Under the pieces are notes generated by a model. It worked only from the letters and a program-made list of their open reading frames with translations. It had not been told where the DNA came from and ran no database searches. 64,000 nt of DNA, from contig JANXBY010000057.1 of NCBI GenBank assembly GCA_025060455.1, forward strand, positions 1 through 64,000, written 5' to 3'. Below, one piece after another: positions 26,314 through 35,670 of this stretch; within the stretch, counting starts at the first letter, position 1, and each line of letters starts with the position of its first letter. The position numbers were made by a program, and so were the translations under genes. This stretch comes from Armatimonadota bacterium. Its GTDB lineage: Bacteria > Sysuimicrobiota > Sysuimicrobiia > Sysuimicrobiales > Sysuimicrobiaceae.

Positions 26314-27930
26314 TTGGCGACGCTGCGCACGAACGAGGGAACCTGGCAGCGGCCGGGAGACGGACGGCCGCCCGAGAAGGTGAGGGCGTTGGCCACGCGT
26401 CAGATCAGCATCACGGACGACCTGGAAGCCCTGCTGGCGGTGCTGCCCCCGCACATCCGGGAGGCGGTGGAGCGCCTGGACCGGCGGGACACCCTGCTGG
26501 AGGTGGTCATGGATCTCGGTCGGGTCCCGGAGGCCCGCTTCACGGACGGCACCCAGGTCTTGCCGGTGCGGGAAGTGACCCGCGAGGACCTGGCGTACGT
26601 GGCCCAGCGCGTGGGGCGGTTCGGCAAGGACAACCGCGCCGGGATCGAGCGCACCCTGCACCGGATTTCGGCCATCCGCAACCGCATGGGGGAGATCGTG
26701 GGACTCACCTGCCGCGTGGGCAGGGCGGTGTACGGCACCGTGGACATCGTGCGGGACGTGATCGAGGCGGGGGAGTCCATCCTGCTGCTGGGCCGACCAG
26801 GGGTGGGCAAGACCACCCTGCTGCGGGAGGCTGCCCGGGTGCTGGCGGACGAGCTGGGCAAGCGGGTGGTGGTGGTGGACACCTCGAACGAGATCGCGGG
26901 GGACGGCGACATCCCGCACCCGGGGATTGGCCGGGCGCGGCGCATGCAGGTCCCGGAACCCTCCCTCCAGCACGCGGTAATGATCGAGGCGGTGGAGAAC
27001 CACATGCCCGAGGTCATCGTGATCGACGAGATCGGCACCGAAGCGGAGGCCCTCGCCGCCCGCACCATCGCGGAGCGGGGGGTGCAGCTCATCGCCACCG
27101 CCCACGGCAACACCTTGGACAACCTCCTGCAGAACCCCACCCTGTGCGACCTGGTGGGCGGCATCCAGGCGGTCACCCTGTCCGACGAGGAGGCCCGGCG
27201 CCGGGGGACCCAGAAGACCGTGCTGGAGCGCAAAGCGCCCCCCACCTTCGACGTGGTGATCGAGATCCAGGAGAAGGATAAGCTGGCGGTGCACCACAAC
27301 GTGGCGGAAGTGGTGGACCGGTTCCTGCGGGGCGTCCCGCCGCGGCCGGAAGTCCGGGTCCGCACCACCGAGGGCGGGGTGGAGATCCAGCCCGCGCAGG
27401 TGCGGGTGGAATCCTTCGCACCCCAGGGCCCTTTCGCCACCCAAGCTCCTGAGGCAGGCGGCCGTCCGGGCCGGAAGGTCCTGCGGATCTACCCCTACGC
27501 GGTGAGCCGGAACCGGCTGGAGCGAGCCATCCGCGAACTGCGGGTGCCGGCTTACGTGGTGGACCACCTGGAGGAGGCGGACCTGGTGGTGACCGTGAAG
27601 TCGCAGGAGAAGCGGCAGCCCAAGCGGCTCCGGGACGCCCAAATGCGCGGCATGCCCCTGCACGTGGTCCGCAGCAACACCGTCACCCAGCTGGAGGCGT
27701 TTCTGCGGTCCCTGTTCGACGTGGGCGACTACCTGGACGACCAGGAGGCGGCCCTGCGCGAGGTGGAGGACGCCATCCGCGAGGTGCTGGAGGAAGCACA
27801 GCCGGTGGAGCTTTCCCCCCAGAACGCGTACATCCGGCGGCTCCAGCACCAGCTGGTGCAGCGCTATGGGCTGTCCTCCGAGAGCAAAGGGGAAGAGCCC
27901 TTCCGCCGCGTGGTCATCTACCCGCGGTAG
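26314..27930 (+). CDS. Ycf45/R3H-type AAA+ ATPase
   Basis: LLGRPGVGKTTLLREAARVLADELGKRVVVVDTSNEIAGDGDIPHPGIGRARRMQVP...VIVIDEIGTEAEALAARTIAERGVQLIATAHGN; C-terminal R3H-like. TTG start inferred from AAGGAGGG. Confidence 0.85.
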   Translation: MATLRTNEGTWQRPGDGRPPEKVRALATRQISITDDLEALLAVLPPHIREAVERLDRRDTLLEVVMDLGRVPEARFTDGTQVLPVREVTREDLAYVAQRVGRFGKDNRAGIERTLHRISAIRNRMGEIVGLTCRVGRAVYGTVDIVRDVIEAGESILLLGRPGVGKTTLLREAARVLADELGKRVVVVDTSNEIAGDGDIPHPGIGRARRMQVPEPSLQHAVMIEAVENHMPEVIVIDEIGTEAEALAARTIAERGVQLIATAHGNTLDNLLQNPTLCDLVGGIQAVTLSDEEARRRGTQKTVLERKAPPTFDVVIEIQEKDKLAVHHNVAEVVDRFLRGVPPRPEVRVRTTEGGVEIQPAQVRVESFAPQGPFATQAPEAGGRPGRKVLRIYPYAVSRNRLERAIRELRVPAYVVDHLEEADLVVTVKSQEKRQPKRLRDAQMRGMPLHVVRSNTVTQLEAFLRSLFDVGDYLDDQEAALREVEDAIREVLEEAQPVELSPQNAYIRRLQHQLVQRYGLSSESKGEEPFRRVVIYPR

Positions 27931-27943
27931 TGGGCGGCGCTCG

Positions 27944-28585
27944 GTGAGGGGGCTGTACATCGCCCTGGAGGGCCCGGAGGGGTCCGGCAAGACCACCCAG
28001 CTAAGGCGGCTGGCCGCGCGCCTGCGCCAGCGGGGTCTGGAGGTGGTGGAGGTGCGAGAGCCGGGCAGCACCGCCCTGGGCGAGCAGGTCCGGGCCCTGC
28101 TGGAGGATCCGGCGCACGGGGACATGACCGCGGAGGCGGAAGCTTTGCTGTTCGCCGCGGCCCGGGCCCAGCTCCTGCGCTGCGTGGTCCGGCCGGCCCT
28201 GGAACAGGGAAGGGTGGTGCTGTCCGACCGCTGCGTGTACGCCTCCCTGGCCTACCAGGGGTACGGCAGGGGCCTGGGGGAGGAGGTGGTCCGCCGGGTG
28301 AACGAGGTGGCCACCGGCGGCCTGCTCCCGGACCTCGTGGTCCTCCTGGACCTGCCCGTGGAGGAGGGCTTGGTGCGGGACGCCGGCAAGAGCCGGTCCG
28401 GCGGCGACCGGATCGGACAGGAGGCGGTGGAGTTCCACCGCCGCGTCCGGGAAGGGTATCTGCGGCTGAGCCGCGAAGACCGGCGCATCCGCGTGGTCCG
28501 GGCGGACGACGACCCGGACCGGGTGGCGGAGCAGGTGTGGGAGGCGGTGCGGCCCCTGGTGGAGGGGTGCAGGGAGGCCCCGTGA
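27944..28585 (+). CDS. tmk: Thymidylate kinase
   Basis: YIALEGPEGSGKTTQLRRLAARL...VREPGSTALGEQVR...LSDRCVYASLAYQGYGRGLG. Confidence 0.93.
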   Translation: MRGLYIALEGPEGSGKTTQLRRLAARLRQRGLEVVEVREPGSTALGEQVRALLEDPAHGDMTAEAEALLFAAARAQLLRCVVRPALEQGRVVLSDRCVYASLAYQGYGRGLGEEVVRRVNEVATGGLLPDLVVLLDLPVEEGLVRDAGKSRSGGDRIGQEAVEFHRRVREGYLRLSREDRRIRVVRADDDPDRVAEQVWEAVRPLVEGCREAP

Positions 28586-28911
28586 AGCTGGTGCTGGCCA
28601 TCGTACAGGAAAAGGACTCCGGCCGGCTCATGGACGCCCTGACGGAGGCGGGCTTCCAGGCTACCCTGCTGGCCTCCACGGGCGGCTTCCTGCGCACCGG
28701 CAACGCCACCGTTCTCATCGGAGTCGACGACGGGCAGGTGGAGCAGGTCCTGGGGGTGGTGCGGCAGACCTGCCGCGTGCGCGAGCAGCTCATGAGCCCC
28801 ATCCCGCCGGTGGTGGAACCTGTGGACGCGTACGCCGCGTACCCCGTGAAGGTCCAGGTGGGCGGGGCGGTGGTGTTCGTGCTGAGCGTGGACCGGATGG
28901 AGCGGGTGTAG
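28582..28911 (+). CDS. Cyclic-di-AMP receptor, PII-like (PstA/DarA)
   Basis: VKLVLAIVQEKDSGRLMDALTEAGFQATLLASTGGFLRTGNATVLIGVDD. Confidence 0.9.
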   Translation: MKLVLAIVQEKDSGRLMDALTEAGFQATLLASTGGFLRTGNATVLIGVDDGQVEQVLGVVRQTCRVREQLMSPIPPVVEPVDAYAAYPVKVQVGGAVVFVLSVDRMERV

Positions 28912-28920
28912 GGGGCACCG

Positions 28921-29931
28921 GTGCGGTTCGCGGACGTGCTGGACCAGCACCACGCGGTGGGGCTGTTGCGGGCGGCCCTGCGCAGCGGGCGGGTGCACCA
29001 CGCGTACTTGTTCTGCGGGCCCGCGGGGACCGGCCGGTCGGAGACCGCCGCGGCGTTCGCGCAGGCGCTGCAGTGCGCGCGCTACCACGAGGACAGCTGC
29101 GGTACCTGCGGGGGGTGCCGGAAGGTGTCGTCGGGGCTACACCCCGACGTGCGGTGGGTGCGGCCCCTGGAGGGAAAGACGTCCATCGGCATCGACCAGG
29201 TGCGAGAGGTGCGGCGGGAAGCCGCCTACGGGCCCGCGGAGGGCCGGTGGAAGGTGTTCGTGTTCTGCCCTGCGGACACCATGCTGGCGGAGGCCCAGAA
29301 CAGCCTGCTGAAGCTTCTGGAGGAGCCGCCGGAGGGTGTGGTGCTGGTGCTGGTGACGGAGTCCGCGCACGCGCTGCTGCCCACGGTAGTGTCCCGTTGC
29401 CAGATGGTGCGCTTCAACCTGGTCCCCCTCACGCAGATCGAACACGCCCTGCGGGTGCAGTTCGGCGTAGACCCCGCCCGGGCTCGGGTCCTGGCGGCGC
29501 TGTCGGGAGGGCGGGCGGCACGGGCGGCGGCGTGGTCCCGGGACCCGGAAGCCCTGGCGGACCGCGACGCGGTGGTGGAAGGCCTGCTGCGCGCCGAGCG
29601 GGAGGGGCTGCTGGCTGCCCTGCAGGCCTGCGAGTTCCTGGCGCAGGATCGTGCCAGGATCGCGGAGCGGCTCGAGGTGGCCGCCCTCTGGTACCGGGAC
29701 CTGCTGGTGTGGCGGGAGACCCACGACCCGTCCCTCCTGGTGAACGTGGACCGGCAGCAGGACATCGAGCGGGCCGCGCAGACCCTGGACAGCCGCGCCC
29801 TGCGGCGGCGGTTGGAGGCCCTGGAGGAAGCGCGGGCGGCGATTCGGCGGAACGTCAACCCACGCCTGGCCCTGGAGGCAGCGTTTCTTCGGTTCGACGC
29901 GGGCGAGCCGGTGGCGCGCAACGCGGACTGA
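28921..29931 (+). CDS. holB: DNA polymerase III delta' subunit
   Basis: HAYLFCGPAGTGRSETAAAFAQAL, zinc motif CGTCGGCRKV, AEAQNSLLKLLEEPPEGVVLVLVTES. Confidence 0.93.
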   Translation: MRFADVLDQHHAVGLLRAALRSGRVHHAYLFCGPAGTGRSETAAAFAQALQCARYHEDSCGTCGGCRKVSSGLHPDVRWVRPLEGKTSIGIDQVREVRREAAYGPAEGRWKVFVFCPADTMLAEAQNSLLKLLEEPPEGVVLVLVTESAHALLPTVVSRCQMVRFNLVPLTQIEHALRVQFGVDPARARVLAALSGGRAARAAAWSRDPEALADRDAVVEGLLRAEREGLLAALQACEFLAQDRARIAERLEVAALWYRDLLVWRETHDPSLLVNVDRQQDIERAAQTLDSRALRRRLEALEEARAAIRRNVNPRLALEAAFLRFDAGEPVARNAD

Positions 29932-29941
29932 CGGTTGCCTG

Positions 29942-30178
29942 TCAGCGCAGCAGCTTGGGCACAAGCCACAGCAGCACCAGCACCGCGCCCGCGGCCAGCC
30001 AAATCCACATCTGGGCGGAGCGGGGGCGCGCGGACCGGTGCAGCCCCTCCGCGCACGGCCGGCACAGGTTGCCGCCCGCGGCCCGCACCACGCAGCTGTT
30101 GCACACGGGCCGTCCGCACCGGTTGCAGTACTGCAGGGCGTCGCGCTCGGGGTGGTAGGCGCAACGGATAGGGCTCAC
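29942..30178 (-). CDS. Small B-box-type zinc-finger membrane protein
   Basis: CAYHPERDALQYCNRCGRPVCNSCVVRAAGGNLCRPCAEG plus one C-terminal TM. Confidence 0.75.
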   Translation of the reverse strand: MSPIRCAYHPERDALQYCNRCGRPVCNSCVVRAAGGNLCRPCAEGLHRSARPRSAQMWIWLAAGAVLVLLWLVPKLLR

Positions 30179-31020
30179 GGCTCCTGCCTCCCGTCCCGCA
30201 GCCGCTTGAGCCGCCGGAGGTTGGCGCGGTCAGGGCCTGCCCGGTCGAACCCCGGGGTCTCGATGACGCCGCACAGATGCCGCAGCTCGGGGTGGTTGAC
30301 CCACGCACGGAACCCTTCCAGGCCGATCCGGCCCTCACCGATGTTCTCGTGCCGGTCCAGCCCGCTGCCGAGGTCGGCGCGGGAGTCATTCAGGTGCAGG
30401 AGCTTGAGCCGCCCCAGCCCCACCTGGTCCCGGAACGCGGCCAGGGTAGCCTCCACGCCCTCTCGGGTGCGCAGGTCCCACCCCGCGGCGAACAGGTGGG
30501 CGGTGTCCAGACACACGCCCACCCGAGGGTGCCCGTGCAGGGCGTCCAGCACCGCCCGCAGCTCCTCAAAGGTGGCTCCGAGGGTGCGGCCCGCGCTGCC
30601 CTCCAGCAGCACCCAGCCGCCGTCGGAGTCCGCCAGGGCCCGGCGGACCGCGCCGGCTACCCGCTTCAGGGCTCGGGACACCGGGAGGTCGTGGCGGCTA
30701 CCCAGGTGCGCGACCACCCCGAGGCCCCCGGCCTGCTCCACGGTCCGCAAGGCGTGGGCCAGGTGGCGGACCGACCGCTCGAACACCTCACCCTCTGACG
30801 ACAGGTTCACCAGGTAGGCCGCGTGGGCCACGAGGGGCCGCAGGCCGAAAGCGCGGCAGCGGCGGCGTAGCTCCGCGAGGTCGTCAGGGAGGTAGTGGAC
30901 CTCCCGCCACGTGCGCGGGCTGCCCACGAAGATCTGCAGGCACTCGCACCCCAGGCGCGCCGCCCGGTCCGCGGCTTCGTAGATGTGGCCCCGGATGGAC
31001 ACGTGGGCGCCGAAACGCAC
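30175..31020 (-). CDS. nfo: Endonuclease IV (AP endonuclease)
   Basis: GAHVSIRGHIYEAADRAARLGCECLQIFVGSPRTW...LHLNDSRADLGSGLDRHENIGEGRIGLEGFRAWVNHPEL. Confidence 0.95.
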   Translation of the reverse strand: MRFGAHVSIRGHIYEAADRAARLGCECLQIFVGSPRTWREVHYLPDDLAELRRRCRAFGLRPLVAHAAYLVNLSSEGEVFERSVRHLAHALRTVEQAGGLGVVAHLGSRHDLPVSRALKRVAGAVRRALADSDGGWVLLEGSAGRTLGATFEELRAVLDALHGHPRVGVCLDTAHLFAAGWDLRTREGVEATLAAFRDQVGLGRLKLLHLNDSRADLGSGLDRHENIGEGRIGLEGFRAWVNHPELRHLCGVIETPGFDRAGPDRANLRRLKRLRDGRQEP

Positions 31021-31061
31021 GGTGGTACTGTACGGGACGAACCGCGCGGTATCCTGGTGGC

Positions 31062-31943
31062 GTGTCGGCCAAAGTGAGGCGGATGCTGGCAGACGTGGCG
31101 CTGCTGGCGGTGGCGGTGGCCTGGGGTGTCACGTTCCCGCTGGCCAAGTGGATCCTGCAGGCGGTTCCTCCCTTCTGGTACCTGGCGGTGCGGTTTGCGG
31201 TGGCGGCGTGCCTGCTGGTGGCCTTGAGCTGGCGGCAGCTGGTGGGACTGCCGGGGGCGGCGTGGTCTGGCGCGGCCTCTGTGGGTCTGGCCCTCGGCGC
31301 CGGATACGTGCTGCAGACGTGGGGCCTGGGCGGCGGGCGCCGCGGACGCCGCCTTCATCACCGTCTGCTCGTGGTGCTGGTGCCCGTGCTCGGCGCCCTG
31401 TGGGGCCGCATCGCCCGGTGGGAGTGGGGCGGGGTGCTGGTGGGGACCTTGGGCCTCGGGCTGCTGACCGGTGGCGCCTCCTGCGCGGGGGTCGCGGAGC
31501 TGTTGCTGCTCGGGTGCGCGACGTCGTTCGCCGTGCACATCCTCCTGCTGGACGCCGTGGCCCCGCGGATTCCCTCCGTCTGCCTGGCCGCGGTGCAGAC
31601 CCTGGTGGTGGCAGCGGCCACAGCTCCCTTCGCCGCCACGCAGCCGACCCCCGGAGGTGTGCCAACGGTGGTGTGGGCCTCCGTGGCCGGGATGGGGATC
31701 GTGGCCAGTGCGGGGGCGTTCGTGGTGCAGTCGTGGGCGCAGCGTTTTACCCCGCCCACCCACGTGGGCCTGGTGTTGACCGCGGAGCCCCTGTCGGCCG
31801 CCCTCGTGGCCCGGTGGTGGCTCGGGGAGGTCCTGAACCCGGCGCAGTGGGTGGGGGCGGCCCTGATCCTCACGGGGATAGCCCTGGTGCACCTCCGCGG
31901 CCCCGAACCACTTGCCCAGCTGGAAGGCTCCGTGCGCGCGTGA
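31062..31943 (+). CDS. EamA/DMT family permease, with an apparent internal compensated frameshift
   Basis: AVAWGVTFPLAKWILQAVPPFWYLAVRF...GYVLQTWGL...VVLVPVLGALWGR. Confidence 0.85.
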   Translation: MSAKVRRMLADVALLAVAVAWGVTFPLAKWILQAVPPFWYLAVRFAVAACLLVALSWRQLVGLPGAAWSGAASVGLALGAGYVLQTWGLGGGRRGRRLHHRLLVVLVPVLGALWGRIARWEWGGVLVGTLGLGLLTGGASCAGVAELLLLGCATSFAVHILLLDAVAPRIPSVCLAAVQTLVVAAATAPFAATQPTPGGVPTVVWASVAGMGIVASAGAFVVQSWAQRFTPPTHVGLVLTAEPLSAALVARWWLGEVLNPAQWVGAALILTGIALVHLRGPEPLAQLEGSVRA

Positions 31944-31956
31944 GGAGGGAGACGGC

Positions 31957-33123
31957 GTGGAACGAAAGCCTGGCTTCAACACCCTGGCAGCCCACGCGGG
32001 CCGGCTGGCCGACCCGTACGGGGCCGTGGCCCCGCCCATCTACCAGTCGTCCACCTTCGCCTTCCCCACGGTGGAGGAGGGCGCGCGGCGCGCCACCTCG
32101 TACTCGGAGGCGTTCTACACCCGGTGGGGCAACCCCACGGTCCGGCTGGCGGAGCAGCGGCTGGCGGCCCTGGAAGGGGCGGAGGCGTGCGTGCTCACCG
32201 CGTCGGGGATGGCCGCGGTGAGCGTGGCGGTGCTGTCGGCGGTCCGGGCGGGAGACCACGTGGTGTGCGCGGACTGCGTGTACTCGGGCACCTTCGAGCT
32301 GTTCCACCGGGTGCTGCCCCGGCTAGGCGTCGAGACCACCTTCGTAGACCCGAAGGACCCGGACAACTACGCCCGCGCCCTGCGCCCGAACACACGGCTG
32401 GTGTACGTGGAGACCCCCGCGAACCCGGTCCTCTCCGTCACGGACATCCGGGCGGTGGCGGAGCTCAGCCGCCGCGTGGGGGCGGTGTGCGTGGCGGACA
32501 ACACCTTCGCCACCCCCTACAACACTCGGCCTCTGGAGTTGGGGGTGGACGTGGTGGTGCACAGCGCCACCAAGTACCTGGGAGGCCACCACCACCTGGT
32601 CCTGGGTGCGGTGGCGGGCCCCGAGCGGCTGTTGCCGGCGTGGCGGGAGCAGCTGAGGGTGTTCGGCGGGTGCGCGGACCCCTTCTCCGCCTGGCTGCTG
32701 CTCACCGGTGTGCAGACCCTGGGGCTGCGAGTGGAGCGGCAGAACGCCACCGCGCACGCGTTGGCGGAGTTCCTGCAGGGCCACCCTCGGGTGGAGCGGG
32801 TGTACTACCCGGGCCTGCCCGACCACCCGGGGCACACGGTGGCCCGCGGGCAGATGCGGGGCTTTGGAGGCGTGTTGAGCTTCGAGGTAGCCGGAGGGCT
32901 GGAAGCGGGCCGGCGCGTGGTGGAGCGGCTGCGGTGGATGAAGCTGGCGGTGAGCCTGGGCGGTGTGCACACCCTGGTCACCCACGCGGCCAGCACCACC
33001 CACGTGCACGTGCCCCGGGAGGAGCGGATGCGGGCCGGCATCTCCGACGGCTTGATCCGCGTGGCGGTGGGGATCGAGGACGTGGAAGACCTCCTGGAGG
33101 ACCTGGAGCAGGCGCTGGCGTGA
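31957..33123 (+). CDS. Cys/Met-metabolism PLP-dependent transsulfuration enzyme
   Basis: TSYSEAFYTRWGNPTVRLAEQRLAALEGAEACVLTASGMAA...YVETPANPVLSVTDI...HSATKYLGGHHH. Confidence 0.93.
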   Translation: MERKPGFNTLAAHAGRLADPYGAVAPPIYQSSTFAFPTVEEGARRATSYSEAFYTRWGNPTVRLAEQRLAALEGAEACVLTASGMAAVSVAVLSAVRAGDHVVCADCVYSGTFELFHRVLPRLGVETTFVDPKDPDNYARALRPNTRLVYVETPANPVLSVTDIRAVAELSRRVGAVCVADNTFATPYNTRPLELGVDVVVHSATKYLGGHHHLVLGAVAGPERLLPAWREQLRVFGGCADPFSAWLLLTGVQTLGLRVERQNATAHALAEFLQGHPRVERVYYPGLPDHPGHTVARGQMRGFGGVLSFEVAGGLEAGRRVVERLRWMKLAVSLGGVHTLVTHAASTTHVHVPREERMRAGISDGLIRVAVGIEDVEDLLEDLEQALA

Positions 33124-33605
33124 TGGACGCCAGGGTGGCACAGCTGCTGGCGCGGACAAAGGTGGTCGTACAGCCGGACCGGCTGGTGTGGGTGAGCTTG
33201 CCGCCGTCCGAGCGCGGCCGGTTGCAGCGCCGCGCGGACCGGTTCCACTCGCCCTTCTGCCTCACGTTCTCCGCGCGGGAAGTCTCCGTGGTGTGTCGGG
33301 AGGTGGAGTGGGACCAGGTCGGCAAGGGGCTGCGGCCGCGGGCGGTGCAGCGGGGCTACCGGATGGTCACCCTGGACGCGGAGCTGGACCTGGACGTGGT
33401 GGGCTACCTGAAGGTGGTCACCGAACACCTGGCGCGGGCGGGGGTACCGGTGTCCGTGGTGTCCACCTTCCACCGGGACCACCTGTTGGTCCGCGAAGAG
33501 GACCTGCCGCGGGCCCAGGCCTTGCTGGAGGCGCTGGTCCGGGAGTGCGCGGGAATGCCCGCTGCCCCAGAGCCGTCGCACCGTCCGGGAGGTGGAGAAC
33601 CGTGA
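33123..33605 (+). CDS. ACT-domain-like protein
   Basis: YRMVTLDAELDLDVVGYLKVVTEHLARAGVPVSVVSTFHRDHLLVREEDL, ACT-like C-terminal half. Confidence 0.6.
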   Translation: MDARVAQLLARTKVVVQPDRLVWVSLPPSERGRLQRRADRFHSPFCLTFSAREVSVVCREVEWDQVGKGLRPRAVQRGYRMVTLDAELDLDVVGYLKVVTEHLARAGVPVSVVSTFHRDHLLVREEDLPRAQALLEALVRECAGMPAAPEPSHRPGGGEP

Positions 33606-34048
33606 GCGCGGCGCGAGGCGCTCCCGAGCAGCCCGGGCTGCTGGAGGAGGCGAAGGCCATCCTGCGTGCCGCGCGCCGGATCGCGGTGGTAGGGCTTTCG
33701 GACAAACCGCACCGGCCGAGCTACGGCGTGGCGCGGTACCTCCGGGAGCAAGGTTACGAGATCGTGCCGGTCAACCCGCACGTGCGCGAGGCCCTGGGGC
33801 TGCGCAGCTACCCCAGCTTGCGCGAAGTCGGCGGACCCGTGGACGTGGTGCAGATCTTCCGCCGGCCGGAGTTCGTGCCCGAGGTGGTGGAGGACGCGGT
33901 GGCAGTCGGCGCGTGGGCAGTATGGATGCAGGAGGGCGTGCGGCACGAGAAAGCCGCGCGCCGGGCCCGGGAGGCGGGGCTGCGGGTGGTGATGGACGCC
34001 TGCATGGCGGTGGTGCACCGACTGCTCCGGGCCCGGGGCGAGCTGTAG
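33602..34048 (+). CDS. CoA-binding (YccU-type) protein
   Basis: RIAVVGLSDKPHRPSYGVARYLREQGYEIVPVNPHVREALGLRSYPSL. Confidence 0.9.
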   Translation: MSAARGAPEQPGLLEEAKAILRAARRIAVVGLSDKPHRPSYGVARYLREQGYEIVPVNPHVREALGLRSYPSLREVGGPVDVVQIFRRPEFVPEVVEDAVAVGAWAVWMQEGVRHEKAARRAREAGLRVVMDACMAVVHRLLRARGEL

Positions 34049-34051
34049 ACG

Positions 34052-34750
34052 TTGTGGAAGATGGGACGTGCGCAAGTGACTTGGCGGGACTTCCGCTCGT
34101 TGCCGGGGAACTGCCCGGTCACCTGGGGCGTGATCGTGGCCAACGGGGTCACCTTCCTGCTGTCGTTCTTGGGCTGGCACCTGCCGCTGGCATACCACCC
34201 GCACAGCGTGGCCGAACGCCCGTGGACGGTGTTCACGTATGCCCTCGACGGAGCAGGTCCGGTGGTGTCGCTGCTGCTGTCGGCCTACGTGTTCGGGCTG
34301 TTCGGCGGCAGCCTGGAACGGGCGTGGCTGGTTCGAGACTACGTGCGGTTCTTGCTGCTCACCACACCCGCCCCCGCCCTGGCCCTGTGGTTGGCGGGAG
34401 CGTGGACCGGGCGGACCGCCGGGCTTGCGGGGCTGTGGTTGCCGGTGGCCGCGTGCGCGGTGGCGTGGTCCCGCCTGCACCCCACGGAGCGGCTGCTCGC
34501 GTACTTCGTGGTGCCCTTGGAGGGCCGGTGGGTGGGAGTGCTCAGCACGGTGCTGGTGTTCTTTTCGTTCCCGTTTCCGTTGGGCGTGCCGGCCCTTGCA
34601 GGCTGCGCGGTGGCGTGGTGGTACGTCCGCGGGGGCCGGTACGGGGTGGTACGGTGGCCGGGACGCGCGGCGAACCCTCTGGAGGCCTACCGGCGCTGGC
34701 GGCGCAAGCGGGAGTTCCTGCGGCTCATGCGGCGCAGCGGACTTCACTGA
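34052..34750 (+). CDS. Rhomboid-like polytopic membrane protein
   Basis: Multiple TM segments; FTYALDGAGPVVSLLLSAYVFGLFGGSLERAW; no clear GxSG. Confidence 0.55.
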   Translation: MWKMGRAQVTWRDFRSLPGNCPVTWGVIVANGVTFLLSFLGWHLPLAYHPHSVAERPWTVFTYALDGAGPVVSLLLSAYVFGLFGGSLERAWLVRDYVRFLLLTTPAPALALWLAGAWTGRTAGLAGLWLPVAACAVAWSRLHPTERLLAYFVVPLEGRWVGVLSTVLVFFSFPFPLGVPALAGCAVAWWYVRGGRYGVVRWPGRAANPLEAYRRWRRKREFLRLMRRSGLH

Positions 34751-34822
34751 CCGCCACATCCGCCTTCACAGCCTGTTGACGGTCCGGGTCCACCGTAGAG
34801 AAACACAAGAGGGGGTGCCGGC

Positions 34823-35188
34823 ATGGACCGGAGACGGGTTGCCAGGTGGGTTCTGGGGCTGGCCTTGCTGGCCGGGGCGGCGTCCGGCGAGGGCTGGGCG
34901 CACCACGGCTGGTCGTCGTACGACGAGGCACGGCCCCTGAGCTTGACCGGGACCGTGGAGGAGGCCAGCTTCGAGCACCCGCACGCCGCAGCCCGGGTGC
35001 GGGCGGAGGGTCGGAGCTGGCTGGTGGTGCTGCCGCCTCCCACCCGCGCGGTGGCGCTGGGAGTCACGAGGGAGCTGCTGCGGCCGGGGGTCCGGGTGAC
35101 GGTGGAAGGGTACCCGCACCGCCGCCAGCCGAACGAGTTGCGGGCGGTGCGGCTGGTGGTGGACGAGCAGGTTTTCCGGCTGCGGTGA
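34823..35188 (+). CDS. DUF6152-like secreted protein
   Basis: Signal peptide; AHHGWSSYDEARPLSLTGTVEEASFEHPHA. Confidence 0.7.
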   Translation: MDRRRVARWVLGLALLAGAASGEGWAHHGWSSYDEARPLSLTGTVEEASFEHPHAAARVRAEGRSWLVVLPPPTRAVALGVTRELLRPGVRVTVEGYPHRRQPNELRAVRLVVDEQVFRLR

Positions 35189-35670
35189 GCCACGGCCCGG
35201 AGTGGCTCGTAGCGCTGGAACGCTCCGCGCTGGCCGTGTGGATGCGCCAGGCGCTGTGGGCGTACCCGGTTGCGGAGGTGGTCCACCTGGTGGGCGTGGC
35301 CTTGCTGGTGGGCTGTGCCGCCGCGTTCGACCTCCGGCTGCTCGGGCTTTCCGGTCACCTGTCCGTGCAGCACCTGGCCGTCCACCTCCTGCCCTGGGCG
35401 TGGCGGGGCTTCGGCTTGGCGGCGGTGACCGGCACCCTCATGTTCGCGGCCCACGCCTCCGACTGGTGGCAGAACCCCGTGTTTCCGGTCAAGATGGGTT
35501 TGGTGGCCCTGGGAGGGGTGAACGTGTGGGTGTTCCGTCGGGGCGCCTACCGGTCCGTGGCCCGGTGGGACCGGGGGGCTCCACCGCCCGCGGCCAGGGT
35601 GGCAGGAGCGGTGTCCCTCGCCGTTTGGCTGGCAACCGTGGCGTGCGGCCGTCTGCTGGCATACCTGTGA
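35185..35670 (+). CDS. DUF6644-like membrane protein
   Basis: MRQALWAYPVAEVVHLVGVALLVGCAAAFDLRLLG; GTGA overlap with the upstream gene. Confidence 0.65.
   Translation: MSHGPEWLVALERSALAVWMRQALWAYPVAEVVHLVGVALLVGCAAAFDLRLLGLSGHLSVQHLAVHLLPWAWRGFGLAAVTGTLMFAAHASDWWQNPVFPVKMGLVALGGVNVWVFRRGAYRSVARWDRGAPPPAARVAGAVSLAVWLATVACGRLLAYL

Noticed and set aside
24185-26383. 732-aa plus-strand ORF across EndoQ and the methyltransferase
   Set aside because: Gly/Pro/Arg-rich out-of-frame translation crossing two real genes.
25978-28125. 715-aa minus-strand ORF
   Set aside because: Antisense to the Ycf45-like ATPase and methyltransferase; no homology features.
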